Source of the DNA: Planctomycetaceae bacterium
Lineage (GTDB): Bacteria; Planctomycetota; Planctomycetia; Pirellulales; Pirellulaceae
Direction: 5' to 3'
NCBI GenBank assembly: GCA_002862265.1
Contig: PKCQ01000185.1
Location: 1 to 11,168 of the forward strand
DNA: 11,168 nucleotides
The translations under genes were made by a program, and so were the position numbers. The notes below the pieces were generated by a model. That model was not told the origin of the DNA and ran no database searches. It was given only the letters and a program-made list of their open reading frames with translations. Below, one piece after another: positions 1 through 7,048 of this stretch; position 1 is the stretch's first letter; every line of letters starts with the position of its first letter.

Positions 1-516
1 GACGGCATCGGTGCCGGAGATGCGACGCATCTGGCTACCTCTGAGATCCCAGTGGCGTTTGCCGTACTGGTGCCTTTGGGAGCCATCATGCTGATCCGAA
101 GTCACCGGACGTCGGTGATCGTATTGCACGGTTGCCTGATATTTGGGTTTCTATTGGCCGGAGTGAGCACGTTTCTTTTTCGCAGTGGATTACTGGGCGG
201 ATTCACCTGGTACATCCTAGTGGGCACCGGTCTTTACCTTGCGTACGTACCCTTCCATAGCATTCTGTTCGAGAGACTTGTCGCATTGATGCAACGCCCC
301 GCCAACGCCGGCTATCTGATCTACATCGCCGATGCGACGGGATACCTCAGCAGCGTGGCGATTCTTGTTTGGAAAAACTTTGGCGCAAGCGTCACACCGC
401 CTCTTGAGTTTTTCGTAAACACGACGTACGTGATCGCGTTGATCGGTAGCGTAACGGTAGTCGCCTCGTTGGCGTTTTTTGTCTTCAAACCCCGAAACAA
501 TTGGGATGCGTTTTAG
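1..516 (+). CDS. DUF5690-like multi-pass membrane protein, C-terminal part (5' end outside window)
   Basis: The reading frame is open from the first base and ends with TAG at 514-516, giving the last 171 residues of a longer protein; the GTG at 52 is an internal codon rather than a convincing start. The visible part has about five hydrophobic segments separated by short loops. The stretch around YVPFHSILFERLVALMQR, followed by NAGYLIYIADATGYLSSV and a WKNFG motif, matches what I remember of the DUF5690 family, which are MFS-like integral membrane proteins of unknown function in Bacteroidetes and planctomycetes. The protein would sit in the inner membrane, and a transporter role is inferred from topology only. 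It converges on the minus-strand genes across a 1.4 kb gap. I see no clear terminator hairpin after the stop. The coding call is secure; the family name is from memory. Confidence 0.72.
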   Translation, partial: DGIGAGDATHLATSEIPVAFAVLVPLGAIMLIRSHRTSVIVLHGCLIFGFLLAGVSTFLFRSGLLGGFTWYILVGTGLYLAYVPFHSILFERLVALMQRPANAGYLIYIADATGYLSSVAILVWKNFGASVTPPLEFFVNTTYVIALIGSVTVVASLAFFVFKPRNNWDAF

Positions 517-537
517 TTGCATAACCAATTTGAAGTG

Positions 538-735
538 TCAGACATTTTCGCGTTGCAGCATGGCACAGACATAAGAGGATCTGAGCTCCGATACCACGCC
601 GGCGACCAATTCAAGGCATCGCCAATACATGTGGGTGATCAAAAAGGCGGCCGCATTTAGTAATAGTAGGTTCGAGAGTGCCGCAACGCCGGCAGAAATC
701 GTGATCGGGCGACCGCGATTCGCCAAAATCCGCAC
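538..735 (-). CDS. Doubtful small hypothetical ORF with one hydrophobic segment
   Basis: A minus-strand frame from a GTG at 735 encodes 65 residues including a hydrophobic run (AALSNLLLLNAAAFLITHMYW) that could be a membrane helix. The frame stays open upstream to a stop at 835-837, adding basic residues before the GTG (RRWTAGPVRVRILANRGRP). There is no visible Shine-Dalgarno sequence and I recognise no family. It might be a small membrane protein, the eroded end of a larger gene, or noise in a gene-poor stretch. Confidence 0.15.
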   Translation of the reverse strand: MRILANRGRPITISAGVAALSNLLLLNAAAFLITHMYWRCLELVAGVVSELRSSYVCAMLQRENV

Positions 736-1043
736 CCGAACGGGGCCGGCTGTCCATCGTCTAACGCAGTTTCGAGGCCACTTCTTAGAACGCTTTGACC
801 GACCCCACCGAAGCGACTTGTGTAAGATCTTAAACTATCGATGATGCATCGGTCGTCTTCAGCATGCTTACGAGCCAAACGTTCCCCAACCTAGACGCTC
901 TCAATCACGATCGCGAGAGAGTATCTTTTTCTCAACTGTTCTCCAGTAAAAAACTTACGAATTTGGCATCCTTCGAAACGAATGAAGCTTTCCAAGCTTA
1001 GAGCAAGACTACTCTCGGGGTTTAGTTGACCGATTGTCGTTAA

Positions 1044-1358
1044 CCTTGGGAATCGGCGTACCGATTTGCCGCCAGATTGCCGGCGTGTGGCGTTGCCCTG
1101 GTTGGCTCGGAGAACTGTCGCCAAGTGGCCCGTCGTCGCGGCACGCGGCGAGTGTGGGGAACGCTCGGCCGAGTCGCTCCAGTATTTGTTCTTCGGGCTC
1201 AGGACTGGTACAACAACCGGCGTGGCCATTCAGCGCGTGGCAACCTGCCACCGATCAGCGAAACAGCCTCACCGCCAACGATCGATTTGAAGACAACCAA
1301 GATCGAGTGTCACAAGGAACTTGGTGGCCTACTGAAGTCATATCGGGCAGCCGCATAG
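1044..1358 (+). pseudogene. Relic of an IS3-type transposase (integrase core), C-terminal end
   Basis: The frame following the stop at 1041-1043 runs to TAG at 1356-1358. At 1206-1253 it encodes WYNNRRGHSARGNLPP, which closely resembles the hallmark end of IS3-family OrfB transposases (YNxxRPHSaLgyxxP), with the usual Pro replaced by Gly. It finishes at 1308-1358 with a CHKELGGLLKSY-type tail ending in Ala residues, which I associate from memory with planctomycete transposases. The upstream half is arginine-rich and shows no DDE catalytic motifs, and there is no start codon with a ribosome binding site, so this is a decayed fragment. I could not identify terminal inverted repeats or a target-site duplication. 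The similarity rests on one motif plus the tail, so it could still be a chance frame. Confidence 0.45.
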
Positions 1359-1949
1359 CTGCTGTCTTCGGATCACCAGATTGCCAAAGATCAATCGATC
1401 GCTGCTGCGCAGTCAGTGCCCAAGCAGTCAAAATCTAGGGCCAAGCAAAAAAACCGCTCAGCCTCAGCCCACAGGTTCGCAACATCGCGTCTGCCCAAAC
1501 CAAGCTCACACAACGAAAATCACTCGTTTTTTAGTGCTCGAAGTTTTTGTACCACGCGCCGTAGCGATCGGCCTATGCCTCCATTTGATCCGCCACCGCA
1601 ATCGTGCGTCCCAACAAATCCTCTCCAATTCTTTCAGCTACCTACGCTAGACGCTGGCGAAAACAACGTACTCATTCCGACCTGTAGTTTCGTTCGAATT
1701 GACTTTTTCCAGGAGGCCAGGTCCACGTTGAAAGTGAAGTGATAGCTATCGGCACAGCCCTCCGTTGAGATGGTAAGCTTCGATTTGAGACTCATCTTTG
1801 TCGATGACAACTTACTGTCAACGAGCTTTGAAGACGGTTTAGTTTTTGCCCGCACGGTTTCTTAAGCTCCCGAATACGGCCAAGATCGACCGCATCTTTT
1901 GTTATAAAAACTTTTCAGGCCAAGCGTGACTATCTCTCAAACAAACCGG

Positions 1950-3572
1950 TCACTGCCCAACCGCCGCCTTAGCAGCATCGATGGCAGCTTCAATTTCCTC
2001 GGCGGAAAGCTTACCATCCTTGTTCGTATCTGCATCGGGGAAGCCCGGTCGGTTCTCCTCGGGTACTTCTTCTTTAGTTAGGAAACCATCGCCATTTTTG
2101 TCGGCTGAAGCAATGATGATTTTGCCAATACCAGTCCTGGTTTGCTTCTTGTCAGTGTCTGCTGGCCGCAATACTTCCCCAACCTCAGGCTCGATCTCAA
2201 CCAGCTTGTTGATACTGCCGGCTTGCTTCTGCAATTTAAATGCATCGTAGAGTTCTCCAACTGCAGTTCGAGCTTCGAAACGTAGCACGTCATCATCGAT
2301 GTGTATGACTTGATAAAGCTGTGTGTCTTCGGCAAGTCGCTTCATGAACTTGTAACGACTGTTGTCGTACATCTTCGGGCCGCTAACCGAGACGACGTAG
2401 ATCGTTCCGTGTTCTTCATCTACGACTTGAACACCAGTTGGAACGTTTTTTACGTCGCGATCGCCGGTGGATTCCGAGCCAAGTTTTGCAGACGCGGTCT
2501 TCGCTGGTACTTTCTTTTCCGGATAGAGCTCATCGGGAACATCAAATCCAGTTCGGCCATAGGTATGGTCATGGCCTTGCAAGACCAGATCGACTTTGTG
2601 TTTGTCGAAGATTGGCTTCCACAGTTGGCGGAGTTCAGCGTTGTCGCGGCTCTTGCCGGTGGAATAGATGGGGTGGTGAAAAGTGCAGACAACCCATTGG
2701 GATTCGTTTTCGCTTAACACTTCATCAAGCCAAACAGCTTGTTCTTCGTGCATGGTACTACTGTTCATACCGATGATCCGCAGGTTGTGGTAGACCAGCG
2801 TATAGCAGCTTTCCTCAAGGCCTTCAGGGCCGTTCTCTGGAAAAGCAAACTGGGGCCGCCAGTGATGCGAGAGCCTTCGGTTGCCAGATTCATCGCGAGC
2901 CTGTTCGTGGTTGCCAGGAATTGCTATGCTTGGCATCATCGCGTTGAGCCATGCGCCCGCACCGCACCATTCGCCCCATTCCGCATCGGCTTCTGCACGA
3001 TTCACCAAATCTCCAGCGTGCAATAAGAACGCTGCCTTGGGAGCATCCCGGTAGGCCTCGCGAATAACGCGCGACCATCTGGAACGCAGGTCGTTCTGGG
3101 CATCTCCAAAATAGATAAAGGAGAAGGGCTCATGCTCGGCGGTCGCTGTAGAAAACTGAAACCACTCACTCCAGTTAGTTCCGTCGCCTACGCGGTAAGC
3201 GTATCTGGTGCCTGGTTCAAGTTCGGTGAAGTCGACCGAATGAAAATGCGCCGTACTCAGGTCCGTTTTCAATGATTGGCTCTTGGCCGTAAGCTGTTTG
3301 GCATTCTCTCCAAAGTTAGGTCCTCCGTCTGCGACAGCGATTTCGGCCAGCCCAACTTCAACCTCCGTTGATGTGCGCCAAGTAACTGCCTGAGTTGAGG
3401 TTGGATCCCCAGTCCAAGTCAGCACAATCCGATCTGGCATCGCCGTAGGCTGGTACATCGCTGCAGGCTTCACAGCAGCCACTGGTAGATGTGTGTGTTC
3501 CCCGTCATGCGCGTGAAGCGGCGCAACAAGGAGTACAAAGCTTGAAAGAGAAAAAGAGAATCTACGCAACAT
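1950..3572 (-). CDS. Secreted purple-acid-phosphatase-like metallophosphoesterase with C-terminal EF-hands
   Basis: This 540-residue protein starts at ATG 3572, with GAGG six bases upstream. Residues 1-20 form a signal peptide, followed by a His-rich HDGEHTH stretch. Residues about 45-145 look like the Fn3-like N-terminal domain of purple acid phosphatases (GTRYAYRVGDG). The calcineurin-like core carries FGDAQ (155-159), HAGDLV (185-190), GNHE (220-223), TFHHP (297-301) and GHDHTYGR (333-340), which are the dinuclear metal ligands. The tyrosine of the classical GDxxY motif, a ligand to Fe(III) in true purple enzymes, is replaced by Val190, so the metal site is probably not of the purple type. 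Residues 491-502 (DKNGDGFLTKEE) and 515-526 (DTNKDGKLSAEE) are two calcium-binding EF-hand loops. The likely role is a periplasmic or secreted phosphomonoesterase or phosphodiesterase; the substrate is unknown. It is separated by 240 bases from the gene upstream, so it may have its own promoter. Confidence 0.9.
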   Translation of the reverse strand: MLRRFSFSLSSFVLLVAPLHAHDGEHTHLPVAAVKPAAMYQPTAMPDRIVLTWTGDPTSTQAVTWRTSTEVEVGLAEIAVADGGPNFGENAKQLTAKSQSLKTDLSTAHFHSVDFTELEPGTRYAYRVGDGTNWSEWFQFSTATAEHEPFSFIYFGDAQNDLRSRWSRVIREAYRDAPKAAFLLHAGDLVNRAEADAEWGEWCGAGAWLNAMMPSIAIPGNHEQARDESGNRRLSHHWRPQFAFPENGPEGLEESCYTLVYHNLRIIGMNSSTMHEEQAVWLDEVLSENESQWVVCTFHHPIYSTGKSRDNAELRQLWKPIFDKHKVDLVLQGHDHTYGRTGFDVPDELYPEKKVPAKTASAKLGSESTGDRDVKNVPTGVQVVDEEHGTIYVVSVSGPKMYDNSRYKFMKRLAEDTQLYQVIHIDDDVLRFEARTAVGELYDAFKLQKQAGSINKLVEIEPEVGEVLRPADTDKKQTRTGIGKIIIASADKNGDGFLTKEEVPEENRPGFPDADTNKDGKLSAEEIEAAIDAAKAAVGQ

Positions 3573-3578
3573 TTCTAG

Positions 3579-3582
3579 CCTC
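3579..3582 (-). promoter_or_regulatory. Ribosome binding site of the metallophosphoesterase gene
   Basis: On the minus strand, GAGG lies six bases before the ATG at 3572 and supports that start, which also gives a complete signal peptide. Confidence 0.55.
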
Positions 3583-3812
3583 GTAAGAGTTCAAGTGTCT
3601 ATTCGAGCGGGATAGCTCCGAGTTGCCGACGATCCTACCCTTCAGTTCAACAAACGCAAATGAATATGTCATTAAGTTGAATCCGATCACGCCAGAGAAA
3701 GCCGCATAGAAAGGTTAATACTTGCGCGCATCAATATTTGAAGAATCTCTTAGATCCAACAGAGCAGATTTAGAGATGAACGATTACGAGGAGCCTCAAA
3801 TTGGGTTGACCA

Positions 3813-5477
3813 TCAGGGTTGGACTACTGTCAGCGTCTGCCCTGAAGACACGTTTTGTAGCACCTGGACTTCCCCGTCCGGCCATAGCACTTCTAAAGTT
3901 GCTTTCTTTTCTTTCCCAAGACCGAAATGTAGTTGTGAACCAAAGTGGCTTTGGTAGCTTCTACCGCTTCGAACTTCGGCGTACTGCACCTTCTCTCCTG
4001 CGGATACTTTCACACGAGCTCCCACCGCGTCACGATTCGCTCTCCGCCCCCGCAAGTTCAACTTCAGCCATTCGTTCTCGGTGCTCGTGCAATTGAAGAG
4101 CAATTGAGCGGAACTGTTACAGTTAAGAATCGCGACATCAATCTTTCCGTCTAGGCTGAAATCTTCGAATACGGCACCTCTACTACTGGCTGCTGTATCC
4201 ATCGCCGCACCGGCGAAGTCGGTCGCTGATCGAAATCGCATGTTTCCAAGGTTTTCCATCAGTGAATTTCGCACGGCGAAATCGGTCTGAGAGCTGTGCT
4301 TTGCAACGTCCTTGAGAAGATGCCCATTGCATATGAAAGCGTCGCGATCCTGGTCGCAGTCAAAATCGATCAAGCCCGCTGCCCAATTGACGTGAGGGCG
4401 AACTTCAGTGCCCACGCGACTGCGCCGCGTAATGTCCTCGAAAATCCCGCCGAAATTCTGGAAGAGCATGGGGAACTGCGTAGTGTAGTCAGTCACCAAT
4501 AATTCTTCGAATCCATCGTGATCCAAGTCGGCAACGTCCACTCCCATACTTCCGTTGGCCACCCCCAAGATGTCAAAGGCTACCCCACTGCTTAACGCTA
4601 CTTCGGTGAAATTACCGGCTCCTTCATTCTGGTACAGCCTGTTGGCCTCTCCGTCACAAGCGACGAAAATATCGGGATCTCCGTCTTGATCAAAATCACC
4701 AGCTACCGCTCCCATACTCGGACCTGCAGTCTCTGCAATTCCGCTTGAGGCAGATATATCAACAAATGTACCGTCGCCTCGATTAATAAACATCGAATCA
4801 TGTGCCGGCGAAAAATCCTTAGGTCCTGGTGGAAACGGAGCCGTTCTCGGCATCAGTTCCTCATGCAATTGAAAATCAAAGTCGACGTAGTTGCCAACGA
4901 ATAGATCCAAATCCCCATCACCGTCTATGTCTGAAAATACTACCCCAGCACCAAACTCTTGCCCGTCGGCGACTCCCGCGAAATGCGTTGTGTCATGAAA
5001 GGTGCCATCCCCATTATTGATCCAAAGTTGATTTGCTCCGAAGTTGCTAACGTAGACGTCCGAAAAACCGTCGTTGTTGTAATCTGCAACTGCGACACCT
5101 AAGGAGTAGTTGGGAGCACAGTTAGGAAATGCCTTTGAAGCAATCTCAAAAGTCCCATTTTCGACGTTTCGGTATAACGGGTTCGCGGGCTCAACCGAAC
5201 TGCCGACCTCATCGGGGGAAGGCATTTTGCAACCGTTGAGGAAGACAATGTCGACCAGTCCATCAGAATCATAGTCAAACGAAGCGACACCAGCACTCAT
5301 TAGTTCGAACAAGTATCGTTTGCCGCTGTTGCCATCATTGTGCACGAAGTCAATTCCGCTGGCTGCCGAAACATCCTCAAAACGAATTACCTGCCCGAAA
5401 CAGTTTGAGGAGAAGGCGACAAGAAGTGCGAGTCGTGTGCACATTGACTGCATGGAGTGCAAAACAACATCTTTCAA
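3813..5477 (-). CDS. CRTAC1-like ASPIC/UnbV protein with FG-GAP/VCBS propeller, exported
   Basis: The product is 554 residues from a TTG at 5477 whose TTGA overlaps the stop of the TPR gene. ATG codons at 5453 and 5444 are alternatives and give tidier signal peptides (MCTRLALLVAFSSNCFG). After the signal come seven FG-GAP/VCBS calcium loops of the DxDxDGxxD type, at about residues 68, 132, 183, 261, 317, 371 and 439, consistent with a seven-bladed beta-propeller. The sixth loop (DFDCDQDRD) lacks the glycine and the fifth ends in Glu. The C-terminal part, about 470-550, is an ASPIC/UnbV domain (NRDAVGARVKV, then RSYQSHFGSQLHFGLG and LEVLWPDG). Members of this family are extracellular or periplasmic and their function is largely unknown; binding of protein or glycan by the propeller is an inference. 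Pairing with a TPR gene is common in planctomycetes. No terminator hairpin is obvious after the stop. Confidence 0.92.
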   Translation of the reverse strand: MKDVVLHSMQSMCTRLALLVAFSSNCFGQVIRFEDVSAASGIDFVHNDGNSGKRYLFELMSAGVASFDYDSDGLVDIVFLNGCKMPSPDEVGSSVEPANPLYRNVENGTFEIASKAFPNCAPNYSLGVAVADYNNDGFSDVYVSNFGANQLWINNGDGTFHDTTHFAGVADGQEFGAGVVFSDIDGDGDLDLFVGNYVDFDFQLHEELMPRTAPFPPGPKDFSPAHDSMFINRGDGTFVDISASSGIAETAGPSMGAVAGDFDQDGDPDIFVACDGEANRLYQNEGAGNFTEVALSSGVAFDILGVANGSMGVDVADLDHDGFEELLVTDYTTQFPMLFQNFGGIFEDITRRSRVGTEVRPHVNWAAGLIDFDCDQDRDAFICNGHLLKDVAKHSSQTDFAVRNSLMENLGNMRFRSATDFAGAAMDTAASSRGAVFEDFSLDGKIDVAILNCNSSAQLLFNCTSTENEWLKLNLRGRRANRDAVGARVKVSAGEKVQYAEVRSGRSYQSHFGSQLHFGLGKEKKATLEVLWPDGEVQVLQNVSSGQTLTVVQP

Positions 5478-6943
5478 CGGTTAGATGAACCTAATGGCTG
5501 AGTACCGGAGACAGAGTTTCCCCCTGCACCGGCCCCAGGTACGGTCTGCCACATTGGATGGTCTGGCCAATGTTGCTGAGCTTGCTGGATGGTCGCCGCA
5601 GCTTCATGCCGTTTTCCCGATGTCTCATAGGCGGCAGCCAGTAATGCATAGGACTCGGCGTTCGGATGACGCTCAAGCAACTTTACTGCCATCCTCGTTG
5701 CTGACTCACCATCACGTCTCCCGATCAGCAGCCTAATGAGCGAAACGGAGCCTTCAGGGTCTTTCGCAACCGCATCTGCCAACGTCTCTTGAGCGTATTC
5801 TTTCATGCCTGCTTGCGAACGGAGGGTCGCCAAATTGAAGCGATACAGGATGTTCTCTGGCTGGCGTTCTACCAGAAACTCGTATATCGCAATACCCTCT
5901 GCAAGTCGACTTTGCTTCATAAAGATGTTCGCCAGTGCGGCATATGCGTTAATAGGCCTTGGGTTCACGGCGATGGATTGTCGCACCCACTTCTCAGCCT
6001 GCTTGTCATCACCATTCTGAATCGCTATGGAAGCGGCTGATAGTTGCATGTCATATGCGATTCGCTCTAGGGCGTGCTGATAGTCCGCTTGAAATCCCCG
6101 CTCAGCCGAAGTGTCTTCGTTGGACGTTTCCTTCACAGTCTTCTGCATCTGCTCGCGGATTTCTGCGGCTTCCTTTACCCGGTCTTGACGAGCCAAGACA
6201 TTAGCTAAGGTGTAGAGGACGGATTCGCTTTCTCCGCCAATCGATATGGCTCGGCGGATACTGCTCTCAGCAGATTCGTAATCTCTGAGCTGAATCTGGA
6301 CGCGGGAAATCGCCTTTAAGGTATCGACACTTCGTGGATCGAGTTGTTCTGAGCGTTTGAGCCAGAGAAGTGCTCCTTCGATGTCACCTTCGTTCTCGTA
6401 TGCCTGGGCAAGTCGGCGAAAGAGCAAGTCAGAACGCAATCCCCGATCAACTGCCAACTTCAGAATCTTGATTGCTTCTGAGTCGCGAGCAGATTGCAAA
6501 TAGATTTCTCCCAAACCAAGGTAGGGACCGAGCTTGTCTCGATTCATCACCATTGCTTGTTGAAAGGATTCTGTTGCTCGCTGCATCTCACTTAGGCCGA
6601 AGTAGATTTGCGCGGCGATATGGTGAGATGCTACGTTCGCGGAATACTGCGTCTTCAGTGTTTCCGCCAACTGAAGAAGCTGCTTCGTAAGAGATTCCGG
6701 GGAGAGGTTCTGTGAGGACTCAGGGAGATTGAGTTGGGCAAATGAAATAGTTTCGAAATCTACCGCAGGGCCTTCAATTTCTCTATCATGTCTCTCACTT
6801 GCTCCAGCTAGATGGGCTCTCCCCTGCGAATTCATGGCAGTGAGGGCAACAACAAGTCCAACGATTAGGGCCGTTGCCATGAGACTTCCGACAAGGATCT
6901 GCAACAAACGGTGCTGTTTATATTTGGCCTCGAAAAACTTCAC
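5474..6943 (-). CDS. Membrane-anchored tetratricopeptide repeat protein
   Basis: This 489-residue protein starts at GTG 6943, with GGAGA four bases upstream. A basic N-terminus (KYKQHR) is followed by one hydrophobic segment at about 13-35, probably an uncleaved signal anchor that places the rest outside the cytoplasm. From about residue 85 to 460 there are helical repeats with TPR-type spacing and residues, for example 107-135, 139-168, 173-202, 206-236, 241-270, 305-327, 332-361, 366-395 and 430-460. A charged break at 270-285 separates two repeat blocks. The tail after 465 is Gly/Ser-rich and disordered. TPR proteins are scaffolds; the partner is plausibly the ASPIC/FG-GAP protein, since the two genes share a TTGA stop/start overlap and should be translationally coupled. 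The gene upstream (carboxylase homologue) ends 105 bases away in the same direction. Confidence 0.9.
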   Translation of the reverse strand: MKFFEAKYKQHRLLQILVGSLMATALIVGLVVALTAMNSQGRAHLAGASERHDREIEGPAVDFETISFAQLNLPESSQNLSPESLTKQLLQLAETLKTQYSANVASHHIAAQIYFGLSEMQRATESFQQAMVMNRDKLGPYLGLGEIYLQSARDSEAIKILKLAVDRGLRSDLLFRRLAQAYENEGDIEGALLWLKRSEQLDPRSVDTLKAISRVQIQLRDYESAESSIRRAISIGGESESVLYTLANVLARQDRVKEAAEIREQMQKTVKETSNEDTSAERGFQADYQHALERIAYDMQLSAASIAIQNGDDKQAEKWVRQSIAVNPRPINAYAALANIFMKQSRLAEGIAIYEFLVERQPENILYRFNLATLRSQAGMKEYAQETLADAVAKDPEGSVSLIRLLIGRRDGESATRMAVKLLERHPNAESYALLAAAYETSGKRHEAAATIQQAQQHWPDHPMWQTVPGAGAGGNSVSGTQPLGSSNR

Positions 6944-6947
6944 TTCG

Positions 6948-6952
6948 TCTCC
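6948..6952 (-). promoter_or_regulatory. Ribosome binding site deciding the GTG start of the TPR gene
   Basis: GGAGA on the minus strand lies four bases before the GTG at 6943. It supports a non-ATG start that also places the membrane anchor correctly. Confidence 0.55.
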
Positions 6953-7048
6953 AGTCTCTGCTACGAAAACTCACCAGCTAGGGGATTCCAAGATTTAAGT
7001 GCACACAACGTGCTGCCAAGGTCCAACTTTCAGACTTAGGCGAGAAAT

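Larger units (their letters stand above)
517..1949. other. Gene-poor convergent intergenic region with decayed sequence
   Basis: This 1.4 kb stretch lies between the 3' ends of the DUF5690-like gene (+) and the metallophosphoesterase gene (-). Short frames occur on both strands, but they overlap one another, have low-complexity or arginine/serine-rich composition and lack ribosome binding sites. The only recognisable coding remnant is the IS3-like transposase tail near 1044-1358. A minus-strand frame at 538-837 with one hydrophobic segment and another at 1634-1855 are listed separately or under rejected items. I see no tRNA, CRISPR repeats or strong terminator hairpin. Confidence 0.6.

Noticed and set aside
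1034..1438. 134-residue plus-strand frame overlapping the transposase relic
   Set aside because: Ser/Arg/Gln-rich composition typical of an off-frame reading; the transposase-like motif lies in the neighbouring frame.
1805..1820. Short inverted repeat TGACA / TGTCA
   Set aside because: Only five base pairs with a six-base spacer, no T run and no adjacent promoter; expected by chance.
1634..1855. 73-residue minus-strand frame with a GTG start downstream of the metallophosphoesterase gene
   Set aside because: No ribosome binding site, no recognisable domain, Lys/Ser-rich composition and position in a gene-poor stretch; not enough to call a gene.
3722..4096. 124-residue plus-strand frame opposite the end of the ASPIC/UnbV gene
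   Set aside because: It lies mainly antisense to a clearly coding C-terminal domain and has no family features.
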